A DNA stretch of 64,000 nucleotides. It comes from Fredinandcohnia onubensis. GTDB lineage: Bacteria; Bacillota; Bacilli; Bacillales; Bacillaceae_L. The stretch is from contig NZ_JAPSKV010000012.1 of NCBI RefSeq assembly GCF_031181385.1, positions 62,001 to 126,000 on the forward strand. The letters run 5' to 3'. Below are positions 1 to 9,714 of this stretch, one piece after another (positions within the stretch are counted from its first letter, which is position 1; each line of letters opens with the position of its first letter). The notes beneath the pieces were generated by a model. That model was not told the origin of the DNA. It ran no database searches and was given only the letters and a program-made list of their open reading frames with translations. The translations under genes were made by a program, and so were the position numbers.

Positions 1-1923
1 GATGAAATTCTAAGAATTATGGATGATAGCGGTCTTTCGAAGACGGAGGGTGGGTATTACTTGCATAATGAGGAACTTGAGTATGAGTTTTTGTATCATA
101 TCGTTCCAGAGCTGCAACCTCATTGTCAGATTTATGCTACAACAGCTATTCGAAATCGCATTTTACCTAAAAGTGAACATCCGAAAATAAGGGTGAAAAT
201 AAAAAAAGAACGTACAAATTGGCTTGAGTTTAAATTCGAGATGAAGGGCATTGCCGACCAGGAAATTCGCGAAATTTTAGGTGCCCTTGAGGAAAAACGA
301 AAATATTACCGCTTGAAAAATGGTTCATTGCTCTCACTTGAAACGAGGGAAATGGAGGAAATTCAGCGATTTTTAAAGGCTGTTCCAATTCAGGACGATG
401 ATTTCGAATCAACCTTAAACATGCCAATGCTTGAGGCTCTATCCATTTTAGATTCGTTCGATGACAATGAAATCTATACAGCTGAGGAATCATTCCGCCA
501 ATTTCTTGATTCAATTCGAAATCCTAGTAATTTGAGTATAGAAGTTCCACACCATTTAGATACCATTTTACGAGATTATCAAAAACAAGGCTTTAAATGG
601 ATGAAGACTCTCGCAAGTTATGGATTTGGTGGTGTACTTGCTGATGATATGGGGCTTGGAAAAACAGTACAAAGTATTACATTTATTGTTTCTGAGCTTC
701 AAACGATTCGAGAAAGAAAGCATCCAGTTCTTATTGTTTGCCCATCATCGTTAACATACAACTGGCTTCATGAAATCTTGAAATTTGCTCCTGAACTTCA
801 AGCAATTATAATTGATGGCGATAAAGCCGAGCGAAGAGCGCTTCAAAAAGAAACTGAAGATATGGATGTTCTTATCACGTCCTATCCGTTATTGAGACGT
901 GATATTAAATGGTATGAGTCTATTAATTTCCACACCGTTTTCCTCGATGAGGCTCAAGCCTTTAAAAATCCAGTTACCCAAACTGCCAGAGCTGTTAAAA
1001 AACTAAAAGCGGATCATCGATTTGGATTAACTGGGACACCGGTTGAAAATTCAATTGAAGAGCTTTGGTCCATTTACTATGTTGTTTTTCCACAGCTTTT
1101 TAAGGGGTTAAAGGAATATAGTCATTTTACAAGGAAAGATATCGCAAGAAAGGTTCGCCCATTTTTACTTCGCCGTGTGAAAGAAGACGTTCTTGCAGAG
1201 TTGCCGGAGAAAGTTGATATCCTGGAATCATCAGAGCTTTTACCAGAACAAAAGAAGCTCTATGCTGCCTATTTAGCGAAGCTACGCCATGATACATTAA
1301 AGCATCTTGATAAAGACACTATACGAAAGAATCGGATACGGATCCTTGCTGGAATCACAAGGCTAAGACAAATTTGTTGTCATCCTGCATTATTTGTTGA
1401 CGGTTATAAGGGAAGTTCTGCGAAATTTGAGCAACTTTTACAAATCATCGAGGAATCCAAACTTTCTGGAAGGAGAGTTTTGATTTTCTCACAATTTACG
1501 AAAATGCTTGGACTGATTGGAAGGGAATTGTCTAGTAGAGGGCATACTTTTTTCTATCTTGATGGACAAACACCTACAGACGAACGGGTGGAACTATGCC
1601 AACGTTTTAATGTTGGAGAACGAGAGCTCTTTTTAATATCTTTAAAAGCAGGAGGTACGGGTCTAAATCTAACAGGAGCGGATACTGTCATTTTATATGA
1701 CCTTTGGTGGAATCCCGCTGTCGAGGAACAGGCTGCTGACCGTGCCCACCGAATCGGTCAGAAGAAGGTCGTCCAAGTGATAAAGCTTTTTGCACGCGGC
1801 ACAATTGAGGAAAAGATGAATGAATTACAGGAGAAAAAGCGTGACCTCATTTCGGATATTATTGATTCTGAGGAAAAAACGACATTGACAGAAGAAGATA
1901 TCCGGGAACTTCTCATGTTATAA
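1..1923 (+). CDS. SNF2-family DEAD/DEAH helicase, C-terminal part (5' end outside window)
   Basis: The reading frame is open from base 1, so the start lies upstream; the first in-window ATG at 19 has no ribosome site and is not the start. About 640 residues are visible. They hold a bacterial SNF2-associated region, then the Swi2/Snf2 ATPase: motif I DDMGLGKT near residue 215, motif II DEAQ near 315, motif III GLTGTP near 340, then the second RecA lobe with GGTGLNL and the motif VI region DRAHRIGQ. Such proteins are ATP-dependent DNA translocases. B. subtilis YwqA is the likely kind of relative, and a SWIM zinc-finger N-terminus may lie upstream. The biological role is not established. A terminator follows the stop. 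Confidence 0.9.
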   Translation, partial: DEILRIMDDSGLSKTEGGYYLHNEELEYEFLYHIVPELQPHCQIYATTAIRNRILPKSEHPKIRVKIKKERTNWLEFKFEMKGIADQEIREILGALEEKRKYYRLKNGSLLSLETREMEEIQRFLKAVPIQDDDFESTLNMPMLEALSILDSFDDNEIYTAEESFRQFLDSIRNPSNLSIEVPHHLDTILRDYQKQGFKWMKTLASYGFGGVLADDMGLGKTVQSITFIVSELQTIRERKHPVLIVCPSSLTYNWLHEILKFAPELQAIIIDGDKAERRALQKETEDMDVLITSYPLLRRDIKWYESINFHTVFLDEAQAFKNPVTQTARAVKKLKADHRFGLTGTPVENSIEELWSIYYVVFPQLFKGLKEYSHFTRKDIARKVRPFLLRRVKEDVLAELPEKVDILESSELLPEQKKLYAAYLAKLRHDTLKHLDKDTIRKNRIRILAGITRLRQICCHPALFVDGYKGSSAKFEQLLQIIEESKLSGRRVLIFSQFTKMLGLIGRELSSRGHTFFYLDGQTPTDERVELCQRFNVGERELFLISLKAGGTGLNLTGADTVILYDLWWNPAVEEQAADRAHRIGQKKVVQVIKLFARGTIEEKMNELQEKKRDLISDIIDSEEKTTLTEEDIRELLML

Positions 1924-1924
1924 C

Positions 1925-1959
1925 AAATCGACAAGGCAAAGGCACTTGTCGATTTTTTT
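1925..1959 (+). terminator. Rho-independent terminator after the helicase
   Basis: An 11-bp stem (1925-1935 with 1945-1955) is followed by a T run. It sits between convergent genes; the T run favours the + strand. Confidence 0.8.
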
Positions 1960-1968
1960 AGTTGGTTA

Positions 1969-2988
1969 TTAAAGCCAACCGCGTTCGTATTGTTTTGGAC
2001 TATCAATTGAAACACCAAGCTCTTTAGCAGCCGTTCTTGGCCAATAGGGGTCACGTAATAATTCTCGAGCAATAAATATTAAATCAGCCCGATTGTTTTT
2101 TAAAATCTCTTCAGCTTGAATAGCTTTGGTGATCAGCCCCACAGCACCAGTAGGGATATTGGCTTCATTGCGAATTTTATCTGCAAAACTAACCTGATAG
2201 CCTGGATAGGCATCAATTTTTGCGGGTACAACAGCACCAGAGCTGACATCGATTAGGTCCACACCTTGGTCTTTCATGCGTTTTGCATATTGCACATAAT
2301 CGGCAGGAGTCAAACCACCTTCAGCATAATCATTCGCTGATACACGAACAAATAGTGGACCATCCCATACTTCTTTCATTGCATCAATTACCTCTTCTAG
2401 GAAGCGGTAGCGATTTTCGGGACTCCCGCCATATTCATCTTCACGTTTATTTGAAAGTGGAGACAAAAATTCATTTATTAAATAGCCGTGTGCCCCATGG
2501 ATTTCAATAATATCAAAGCCAGCTTCTTTTGCACGTCTTGCTCCTGCCTTGAATGCAGCAATGGTTTCCTTTATTTCATGACTTGTTAATTCCTTTGGTG
2601 TTTTATATCTTTCATTAAATGCAATTGCAGAAGGAGCAACAATATCTCCTGAAACAGTTGCTTTCCGTCCGGCATGGGCAATTTGAATCGATGTTTTTGA
2701 GCCATTTGCTTTAATCATCTCAACTAGCTTTTTTAATCCCGGTACATGATCATCGCTCCAAATTCCTAAATCCTGTGGCGAGATTCTTCCTTGCGGGGTT
2801 ACTGCGGTTGCTTCTACCATGATGAGCCCAACCTGACCAACTGCACGGCTAACGTAATGGGTATAATGCCAATCCTGCAACATCCCATCCTCATTATGAC
2901 TTGAGTACATACACATCGGTGACATAACAATTCTATTTTTTAAGGTTACATTTTTAATCGTATATGGTGAAAATAATGCTGATTCCAT
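1969..2988 (-). CDS. namA: NADPH dehydrogenase NamA (YqjM), old yellow enzyme
   Basis: This is an FMN-dependent ene-reductase that reduces activated C=C bonds of enones, nitro compounds and other electrophiles using NADPH, in the cytosol. It has 339 residues against 338 for B. subtilis YqjM. It keeps the class hallmarks: Cys26-Met-Tyr28 in the MSPMCMYSS segment, the substrate-binding His pair in the EIHGAHGYL segment, and the FMN-binding HAGRK segment. The start is ATG with a purine-rich site upstream. It is a single gene converging on the helicase. In B. subtilis yqjM also lies near proI and yqjPQ, so the position is syntenic. Confidence 0.95.
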   Translation of the reverse strand: MESALFSPYTIKNVTLKNRIVMSPMCMYSSHNEDGMLQDWHYTHYVSRAVGQVGLIMVEATAVTPQGRISPQDLGIWSDDHVPGLKKLVEMIKANGSKTSIQIAHAGRKATVSGDIVAPSAIAFNERYKTPKELTSHEIKETIAAFKAGARRAKEAGFDIIEIHGAHGYLINEFLSPLSNKREDEYGGSPENRYRFLEEVIDAMKEVWDGPLFVRVSANDYAEGGLTPADYVQYAKRMKDQGVDLIDVSSGAVVPAKIDAYPGYQVSFADKIRNEANIPTGAVGLITKAIQAEEILKNNRADLIFIARELLRDPYWPRTAAKELGVSIDSPKQYERGWL

Positions 2989-3053
2989 GAGATTAAAGCC
3001 TCCTATTTATTTCGTGATGCTAAATATTATATCATTCCCGTCTTGCATTTTAA

Positions 3054-3085
3054 AAAAATAAGCATCGACTTTATCTCGTCGATGC
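3054..3085 (-). terminator. Terminator of the 3092-3904 gene
   Basis: An 8-bp stem (3062-3069 with 3078-3085) is followed on the minus strand by a T-rich tract, just past the stop. Confidence 0.75.
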
Positions 3086-3091
3086 CTTTCC

Positions 3092-3904
3092 TTATTTAAC
3101 GGGTGCTTCAGTTAATTTCTTTCCTGTTTCTTTACTTATGAGTGCCACTTTTGTTGGCACGTATTTTTGATTTTGCTTATCAAAAATATATCTTGTTTCG
3201 AAATAAGCAATTACGTCATAGTGGGCAATTCCAGAAACAGCCTGAATTGCGACAATTTCTTGCGGCTTCATTTTGGTTAATTTATCGAAACGATATCCCG
3301 AAGCTGGATCCACCCATGTCTCCATTTCTTGCAGTCGATTCTGTAGTTCCTTTTTATCAGGAAAATCCCGGTAGCGCTCTTCTGATAATGGTATGACTGA
3401 TTCCAAGCTATTTTGCTTATCATTAAATTCGACTTGATAATCGCCCCTGTATTTCATTGAAAAACGCTTTTTTGCTTCGTCAAACCATCCTGAAGTATTG
3501 GGGTCAGTAAAGATTTCCTCCACTTTTTCACCCGTATAGCTTAGGACAGTTAAACCAGTGATACCTCCACTTCCGATAGAACGAAAATAGAGGAGAATAT
3601 CCTGTTTCCCGTTTTGAATGACATCTGCAAACTGCATTTCAGCCAGCTGATATAAATCCTGTTTATTATGATAGGTTCCTACTTGGTCCCCATTGATTTT
3701 TAAATACCATTCATTCGCAAGGTTATATTGATTTTTTCGTGCGTAAAGCTCAATGATGTCCTTTTTACCATCACCGTCTAAATCAACATACTCTTTTTGA
3801 ACAATTGTAAAAGGGCCATATTCAACATCGTTCTGCCCGGCAAGAGTTACACTGTGAAAGCCACTAAGAAGGCCTAAAAATAATAAAAAACGTATCAGTT
3901 TCAC
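3092..3904 (-). CDS. Secreted protein with an FG-GAP/EF-hand-like calcium motif
   Basis: A 270-residue protein with an N-terminal signal peptide (KLIRFLLFLGLLSG, probable cleavage after the SVTLAG region) and no lipobox cysteine. Residues 41-51 read DLDGDGKKDI, a DxDxDG calcium loop of the kind found in FG-GAP/VCBS repeats. Only one clear copy is visible, so a complete propeller is not supported. The rest is hydrophilic and rich in aromatic residues. I do not recognise a named family. It precedes, on the same strand, another exported protein (CAP domain) by about 55 bases in map terms, but has its own ribosome site. Confidence 0.7.
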   Translation of the reverse strand: MKLIRFLLFLGLLSGFHSVTLAGQNDVEYGPFTIVQKEYVDLDGDGKKDIIELYARKNQYNLANEWYLKINGDQVGTYHNKQDLYQLAEMQFADVIQNGKQDILLYFRSIGSGGITGLTVLSYTGEKVEEIFTDPNTSGWFDEAKKRFSMKYRGDYQVEFNDKQNSLESVIPLSEERYRDFPDKKELQNRLQEMETWVDPASGYRFDKLTKMKPQEIVAIQAVSGIAHYDVIAYFETRYIFDKQNQKYVPTKVALISKETGKKLTEAPVK

Positions 3905-3960
3905 AAAATCACCTCTTTGGTAGGATAACCAAAAATTGAGAGGGATATAGGTGAAATGCC

Positions 3961-5100
3961 TTATTTTGTGTAAAAGTTTTCTGTATAATAGGGGTGAGAC
4001 TCCGAATTAAAGGCGACCCCCACACCTAAATATTTATATTCTTCTTTTAAAATATTTTCTCGATGTCCCATTGAGTTCATCAAACCTTCATGGGCAAAAA
4101 TACTGCTAAATTGTCCATAAGCAAGGTTTTCACCAGCAATGGTAAATAAAATTTCATCCTCAATCATTCGATCAAACGGAGACTGTCCTTGTAAATTAGT
4201 GTGGCTAAAATAATCGTTTTCCGCCATATCTAAGCTATGCTTTCGAGCCGTCTCCTTCACATGATCATCCCATGTTAGAACCCCTAGTCCATGATTTACT
4301 CTAGATGCATTTGTAAGGTCAAATAATTGATATTCAAACCCTTCTTTCAACTGCTCACTTGCATCGGTGTAAAAATCTGCTCTTTTTTGTTCTAGGGCTT
4401 CTGAAACAATTTGAATCGAGGTCACCGTGTTATTCTGATGTATATCATAAAAAAGGGTGACATAGGTGTTATCTATGTGGAAGACATCATAGTCCCGATC
4501 CTGTTGAAATTCATAATAGACAAACCCTTTTTGAATTCGCGTCATGGGTTCACCCAGTAGATTAAGTGCTTCTTGTTTGGGGGTCCCATATTTGATTCCT
4601 TTTGTTGATGAAACGAGATCTTGATTCGTATATAAACCTATAACTTTATTCTCCGAATTATAAGCGACCAACATAAAATTGTGATAGTCTTTATGATACG
4701 TATACCAGTTCGTTCCATATTCATTTAAAGACACTCGTTTTGGATCCCCAAGTTTCGCTTCTACTGTCTGTTTACTTTCCCCAAGCTCGATATTGTGAAT
4801 GGAAAAGGCCTGTTCACTTGGTGCGTTTAATTCTGGTTTCTCCACTTCATTTTTGTCTATAATCGAATTTTCTGGTGCCTTTTCTTCAAAGGTTTGCAGT
4901 AATGTTTCGATATAGTGTATGCCTTCATTAAGTTTGTCTTTTATATTTGCGAGTTCTTCAGATTCAGATACTCTGTCTATTTCAGTCGTAATAGTATCTA
5001 AAACTGATTGATTATCAGTTTTTGCAGCTAGTTTATCTACTACTGTCCAACCGGCATATAGGAAAAATAAAAAAGATATAAATAGAAGGATTCTCCTCAT
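3961..5100 (-). CDS. CAP/SCP-domain secreted protein (YlbC-like)
   Basis: A 379-residue protein with an N-terminal hydrophobic anchor or signal (residues 3-18), a charged helical linker, a CAP-associated domain (about 95-235) and a C-terminal CAP/SCP domain (about 255-375). The CAP signature appears as LTNASRVNHG, ARKHSLDMAENDYFSHTN, AGENLAYG and MNSMGHRENIL. These are the His/Glu-containing motifs of the CRISP/Antigen 5/PR-1 fold. B. subtilis YlbC has the same architecture. Bacillus CAP proteins are extracytoplasmic and some are spore-associated; the biochemical role is unknown. RBS GGAGG precedes the ATG. Confidence 0.85.
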   Translation of the reverse strand: MRRILLFISFLFFLYAGWTVVDKLAAKTDNQSVLDTITTEIDRVSESEELANIKDKLNEGIHYIETLLQTFEEKAPENSIIDKNEVEKPELNAPSEQAFSIHNIELGESKQTVEAKLGDPKRVSLNEYGTNWYTYHKDYHNFMLVAYNSENKVIGLYTNQDLVSSTKGIKYGTPKQEALNLLGEPMTRIQKGFVYYEFQQDRDYDVFHIDNTYVTLFYDIHQNNTVTSIQIVSEALEQKRADFYTDASEQLKEGFEYQLFDLTNASRVNHGLGVLTWDDHVKETARKHSLDMAENDYFSHTNLQGQSPFDRMIEDEILFTIAGENLAYGQFSSIFAHEGLMNSMGHRENILKEEYKYLGVGVAFNSESHPYYTENFYTK

Positions 5101-5195
5101 AAGTCAACCTCCAATCCCTAAGATTCATTCTATCCAATTTTTTTCGAAACGATAAGGGATTTAAAATCAAAAAGGAAAAAAGGGACTATTGCCCC

Positions 5196-6389
5196 TTAAT
5201 CTGAAGTATTATTTTTTCCAATCCATGTAAAATAAAGCAAAATGGAAATTAGCACAGATATTGCAGAGGCGATGTAGATTGATTGGTATCCTAATAAATA
5301 GGCGATTTGACCAAAGGCAATCGCACCAATCCCCACTCCTAAATCAAAAGAAGAGAAAAAAGTCGCGTTCGCCATCCCTTTTCGATTTTCTGGAGCAGTT
5401 TGTACAGCCCATGCTTGTAGGGCAGGCTGCAATGCACCGAAACCTAAACCGTAAATAAAAGCTGCTATGTAAAGGACAAGACTACTAGGTAACCAGGCTA
5501 ATAGCAACATAGCTAATACAATCGAAAAAGCACCTGGTGCAAACACGGCTCGATGTCCTTTCAAATCATAAAGGCGCCCGGCAAAGGTTCGAGAAATCAT
5601 TAAAGCGACTGCAAATAAAAGAAAATACCATTCAATCCCGGATATTCCCTTTTGTACAGTATATAAAGGTAAAAAGGCTGCAATACCTCCAAATGAAACA
5701 GTTATAAAGAATAATAGAATCGAAGGAGGAAGCGCGGTTTCTTCATAAAAGTCCCATTTTCTAGGATTTTCTTTTACTGGTTCGATTTTTTTATAGTGGA
5801 TTCTAGATGATAGGATGAGTGCAACTAAACCTAGAATGGCGCAAATGGAAAAGAGTTTTGTATAGGATATTGTACCAGCAAGTGTAAGGCCTAACGAAGG
5901 ACCAAAAGCTAGTGCGATATTTCCGAACAGACCAAAATAGCCCATTCCTTCACCACGTCTTTTGGCAGGGATTAAGTCTGTTGCGATGGTTCCCGAAGCT
6001 GTTGTTGAAAAGCCCCAGCCAATCCCTTGAACCATTCGAAACAAAAATAAAAAGAGTAAACTTGAAATGATTCCGTAGGTGCCAACAGATAGGACGAAAA
6101 TGGCAAGCCCAAGTAAATATACGAAGCGTCGTCCTCTTATTTCTAGTTGATGGCCAGCGAAGGGTCTGATTAACAGTGCGGAAAAGGTGAAAATTCCAAC
6201 GACTAATCCAATGAGCTGTTCATTACCTCCAAGATGTTCTACAAATAGTGGAATTGTCGGCAATGTCATCTGAAAGCCGAGAAAAATAAAGAAGTTTGAT
6301 ATGCAGATTAGGGTAAAATCACGGGTCCAAATTTTTTCTGTAGTCGTACTTAGTTGTGGTGGTGTTTCTTTAATAAGCGGTGCACTCAT
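5196..6389 (-). CDS. MFS transporter, 12 transmembrane segments
   Basis: A 397-residue hydrophobic protein with the major-facilitator layout: about twelve membrane helices in two six-helix halves. The loop 2-3 motif A region reads RPFAGHQLEIRGRR, and a second copy in the C-terminal half reads RTFAGRLYDLKGHR. The TM5 area (GEGMGYFGLFGNIALAFGP) resembles motif C of drug:proton antiporters of the Bmr/YfkF/YttB type. It is probably an exporter of small molecules; the substrate cannot be read from sequence. It is a single gene with its own ribosome site. Confidence 0.85.
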   Translation of the reverse strand: MSAPLIKETPPQLSTTTEKIWTRDFTLICISNFFIFLGFQMTLPTIPLFVEHLGGNEQLIGLVVGIFTFSALLIRPFAGHQLEIRGRRFVYLLGLAIFVLSVGTYGIISSLLFLFLFRMVQGIGWGFSTTASGTIATDLIPAKRRGEGMGYFGLFGNIALAFGPSLGLTLAGTISYTKLFSICAILGLVALILSSRIHYKKIEPVKENPRKWDFYEETALPPSILLFFITVSFGGIAAFLPLYTVQKGISGIEWYFLLFAVALMISRTFAGRLYDLKGHRAVFAPGAFSIVLAMLLLAWLPSSLVLYIAAFIYGLGFGALQPALQAWAVQTAPENRKGMANATFFSSFDLGVGIGAIAFGQIAYLLGYQSIYIASAISVLISILLYFTWIGKNNTSD

Positions 6390-6518
6390 AGAATCTCCCC
6401 ATCATGATTTATTTCGGTACTCTAAATAATAGTATATCAAAAATGCCAGTAAAATCCTACCAATAGAAAACCACTTTTTCTTGATTGGTAAGACACTACT
6501 GACTTCGATATCATACAT

Positions 6519-7364
6519 CTAATTCTTTTCTGAAACAGATTGGAGCATAGCTTCACCAAGTTCGGCAGAGCGAGCGGTAGCACGTTTTATGCAAGACACC
6601 ATTGCTTGTTGGTAGTTAAATTGCTCCAATACTTTTATACCAGCTTCGGTTGTACCGCCTGGACTTGTTACTTCTTTTCGCAAAGTAGCAGGTGGCTTTG
6701 GTGAACTTTTAAGCATTTCCGCTGCACCAATAATCGTTTGAAGGATTAATTCCTTGGCAATTCCTTTTTCAAGACCGATATCGTCAGCTGCTTTTTCCAT
6801 CGCTTCCACTAAATAATATACATATGCAGGACCACTTCCAGAAAGACCTGTGACCGCATGAAGGTCTTTTTCTGCGACTGTTGTAACAATCCCAATTGTT
6901 TCAAATAATTGACGTGCAATGAGTAAATGGTCTTCGTTTGCGTACATTCCGACGGATAAGGCAGTAGCAGATTTTCCAATGGTTGCAGATGTATTTGGCA
7001 TAGCGCGGACTACTGCAACTTCTTTGTTCAGTAAGTCGGTGATGGTTGTAGTCGATACTCCTGCTAATACAGAGATGATGAGTTGGTTCTCATTGACGTG
7101 ATCCTTAATTGCTAAAACAGCTTCTGCAACGTCCTTAGGCTTTATCGCTAGAAGGATGACTCCAGCATTTTCAATCGTTTCTTGTTTGTTTTGGCTTATG
7201 GTTACACCATATTCTTTGTTTAGACCTTCTAATCGTTCATAATTGGAGCGATTCATTACAGAAATTTGATTGGGCAAGAAGAGCTCCTTTTGTAGCATTC
7301 CAGAAATCATTGCCTCAGCCATTGATCCGGCTCCAACAAACACGATATTTTGTCTCATTTCCAT
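6519..7364 (-). CDS. proI: Pyrroline-5-carboxylate reductase ProI
   Basis: Catalyses the last step of proline synthesis, NAD(P)H-dependent reduction of 1-pyrroline-5-carboxylate. The 281 residues show the N-terminal Rossmann motif FVGAGSMAEAM and the C-terminal P5CR signature SGSGPAYVYYLVEAME. The start ATG at 7364 has GGAGG seven bases upstream. A T-box leader precedes it on the same strand, so expression should rise when tRNA-Pro is uncharged. In B. subtilis proI (yqjO) is in the same neighbourhood next to yqjP. Confidence 0.96.
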   Translation of the reverse strand: MEMRQNIVFVGAGSMAEAMISGMLQKELFLPNQISVMNRSNYERLEGLNKEYGVTISQNKQETIENAGVILLAIKPKDVAEAVLAIKDHVNENQLIISVLAGVSTTTITDLLNKEVAVVRAMPNTSATIGKSATALSVGMYANEDHLLIARQLFETIGIVTTVAEKDLHAVTGLSGSGPAYVYYLVEAMEKAADDIGLEKGIAKELILQTIIGAAEMLKSSPKPPATLRKEVTSPGGTTEAGIKVLEQFNYQQAMVSCIKRATARSAELGEAMLQSVSEKN

Positions 7365-7406
7365 AACTATCCCTCCGTAATATAAAATCTGAATTGAAAA
7401 TAAAAA

Positions 7407-7665
7407 GACCTACTCCATCCTTGTTAAAGGACGGAATAGGTCTGCTATCCGCGGTACCACCTTACTTAACATCTTGAAAAAAGCTAATTTTTCGATGTTC
7501 CACTCGAACCCGTATCGTGGGGGAGACGGTTAGGTTTTCCTAACAGCTCATAGGTAGGTTCAATCAAGAAGCGGGCTACGAGATCTTTCAGCCGATGGAT
7601 CTCACTCTCTTATTGCCATTACATGATTTACTAGTCCTAATCATTGCTCTACGAAATTTATATTA
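7407..7665 (-). promoter_or_regulatory. T-box riboswitch, proline-specific, upstream of proI
   Basis: Read on the minus strand, the leader has the AG-bulge region (AAGAGAGTGAGATC), a Stem I with two CCU triplets followed by A near 7549-7561, the conserved T-box GGTGGTACCGCG at about 7448-7463, and a 14-bp terminator stem (7407-7420 with 7429-7442) followed by T residues. CCU is a proline codon, which agrees with the downstream gene. Uncharged tRNA-Pro should stabilise the antiterminator. Which CCU is the specifier cannot be fixed without folding. Confidence 0.93.
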
Positions 7666-7671
7666 ATGGTC

Positions 7672-7700
7672 ATTATGCACTGATTTTATCTGGATGTCAA
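7672..7700 (-). promoter_or_regulatory. Sigma-A promoter for the T-box/proI transcript
   Basis: The minus strand has TTGACA (7695-7700), a 17-base spacer and CATAAT (7672-7677), just upstream of the T-box leader. Confidence 0.75.
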
Positions 7701-7849
7701 TACCTTCTTTTTGTAAAACGAGCCCAATTACAGTTACATAATAGAGAAGTTATTCGAATATAATGACAAAATAAGATGAAAAAGGTAAACTAAAAATGGA
7801 TAAACGTAACGATACTTTATTGATATAGTACAAAGGAGATTTCTTATCT

Positions 7850-8815
7850 ATGAATAAACTTACCACGACCAAGGATGTTTTTAAAATAACCCTGCCAACA
7901 CCTTTTGCTGTCGGAGATGTAAATGTGTATGTTGTGAAGGGAGAAGCTTTAACATTAATAGATGCTGGTGCAAAAACGGAGGAAGCGTGGCAATCCTTTA
8001 ATGAGCAGCTTGCTCAGTTAGGCTATACACCATCCGATATTGACCAAATTGTAATCACTCATCATCACCCGGACCATGTAGGGCTTCTCGATTATTTTAA
8101 TAAGGATATCCCAATTTTAGGTCACCAAAAAAACCAACCATGGATAAGTCAGGATAAGCAATTTTTTGTAGAGAATGAGCCGTTTTATAATGAACTATTT
8201 CTTCAATTAGGTCTTGATCCCGCATTTATCAACTTAATTGATATGGATGAAGAACTTGAATATTCTTGTCGTAGATCACTTACAAAATCGATAGGAGAAG
8301 GAGATACCATCGATGGTATGGCAGGTTTTAAGGTGTTAGAAACGCCCGGACACGCACAAAGCCATATTGTTTTGTACCGTGAAGAGGATGGAATGCTTAT
8401 TGCAGGAGATACTCTCTTAGCTAAAATCTCACCAAATCCATTGCTTGAACCACCTCAATTTGGTGAAACCGCTAGACCGAGACCATTAGTCCAGTACAAT
8501 AATTCTTTACGTAAACTTCTAACACTTGATATGTCAAAGGTTGTAACGGGTCATGGAGCCGATATTATGAACCCTCATGAGCTTATTCAAGAGAGATTTG
8601 TCTCACAAAAAGAGCGGGCATATCACGTTCTACAAATGATTCAGAAAAAGCCAATGACTGCCTTTGAGGTGTGTACTAAGTTATTCCCAAAAGTATACTT
8701 AAAGCAACCTCTCTTTACGGTATCTGAAACAGTTGGTCAACTTGACTTCCTTGAAGAAATAGGTGAAATTAAGATAGAAGTCGTGAACGGACAACATATC
8801 TATCACGCCAATTAA
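7850..8815 (+). CDS. yqjP: Metallo-beta-lactamase-fold hydrolase YqjP
   Basis: A 321-residue member of the MBL superfamily. The metal site is ITHHHPDHVG (HxHxDH), with a further His in the ETPGHAQSH segment, Asp in IAGDTLL and a C-terminal ligand His in VTGHGAD. A C-terminal winged-helix-like extension (from about residue 255) follows, as in the glyoxalase-II/RNase-Z-like YqjP group. The substrate is unknown. RBS AAAGGAG lies before the ATG. It is followed after 25 bases by yqjQ, so the two are probably one operon, as in B. subtilis. Confidence 0.9.
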   Translation: MNKLTTTKDVFKITLPTPFAVGDVNVYVVKGEALTLIDAGAKTEEAWQSFNEQLAQLGYTPSDIDQIVITHHHPDHVGLLDYFNKDIPILGHQKNQPWISQDKQFFVENEPFYNELFLQLGLDPAFINLIDMDEELEYSCRRSLTKSIGEGDTIDGMAGFKVLETPGHAQSHIVLYREEDGMLIAGDTLLAKISPNPLLEPPQFGETARPRPLVQYNNSLRKLLTLDMSKVVTGHGADIMNPHELIQERFVSQKERAYHVLQMIQKKPMTAFEVCTKLFPKVYLKQPLFTVSETVGQLDFLEEIGEIKIEVVNGQHIYHAN

Positions 8816-8840
8816 AATTCCCTGAGGTGAAAAAGGCCGA

Positions 8841-9635
8841 ATGAATTCAAGACTTAAAGGAAAGAAGATTGTTATTACTGGGGCTTCGAGCGGGATTGGC
8901 GAAAAAATTGCCTACCTTGTTGCAGAGCAAGGAGCATATCCAATCCTTTTAGCCCGAAGCTATGATCAGTTAGAAAAAATTGCTCAAAACATTCAAGAAA
9001 AATACAGTATCAACTGCTTATTTTATAAGCTCGATGTTCGTGATACAGAAAATGTAAATGATGTATTTGAGGACATATTACGAAATGTAAACACGATTGA
9101 TGTGCTTGTTAATAATGCTGGGTTTGGTGTGTTTGCAAATGTTGTGGATGCACAAATAGAGCAGATGAAAGCAATGTTTGAGGTTAATGTATTTGGACTC
9201 ATTTCATGTACAAAGATGGTTCTACCTGCAATGATCCAGCAAAATTCAGGCCATATTATTAATATCGCATCACAGGCTGGAAAAATCGCGACACCAAAAT
9301 CAAGTGTTTATTCGGCTACAAAACATGCGGTACTTGGGTTTACGAATAGCCTTCGGATGGAGCTTTCAAGCACAAATATCCATGTAACAGCTGTGAATCC
9401 AGGACCGATTCGGACTCGTTTTTTTGACATTGCCGATGAGTCAGGTACATATGCGAAAAATGTAAATCGGTTTATGCTTGATCCTGATTTCGTCGCTTCG
9501 AAAATTGTTCAAGCAATGTTTACATCTAAGCGTGAACTCAATCTGCCAGGTTGGATGAATGCGGGCAGTGTGTTTTATACCTTGTTTCCTCGACTCGTTG
9601 AAAAAGTAGGGGGAAAAGCATTTTTTAAAAAATAA
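8841..9635 (+). CDS. yqjQ: Short-chain dehydrogenase/reductase YqjQ
   Basis: A 264-residue classical SDR. The cofactor motif is TGASSGIG (residues 13-20), followed by NNAG, a Ser in the INIASQAG segment and the catalytic YSATK motif. It is an NAD(P)-dependent oxidoreductase of unknown substrate. The RBS GAGGTG overlaps the short gap after yqjP. A terminator follows. Confidence 0.92.
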   Translation: MNSRLKGKKIVITGASSGIGEKIAYLVAEQGAYPILLARSYDQLEKIAQNIQEKYSINCLFYKLDVRDTENVNDVFEDILRNVNTIDVLVNNAGFGVFANVVDAQIEQMKAMFEVNVFGLISCTKMVLPAMIQQNSGHIINIASQAGKIATPKSSVYSATKHAVLGFTNSLRMELSSTNIHVTAVNPGPIRTRFFDIADESGTYAKNVNRFMLDPDFVASKIVQAMFTSKRELNLPGWMNAGSVFYTLFPRLVEKVGGKAFFKK

Positions 9636-9645
9636 TAGTACCATC

Positions 9646-9673
9646 AATACTCCTTTTATTAGGGGTATTTTTT
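9646..9673 (+). terminator. Terminator after yqjQ
   Basis: A stem of about 8 bp (9646-9653 with 9662-9669, one G-U pair) is followed by a T run. Confidence 0.7.
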
Positions 9674-9714
9674 ATCTATTTATTAAATTCGACCATGTGT
9701 ACTTTAGTACATAA

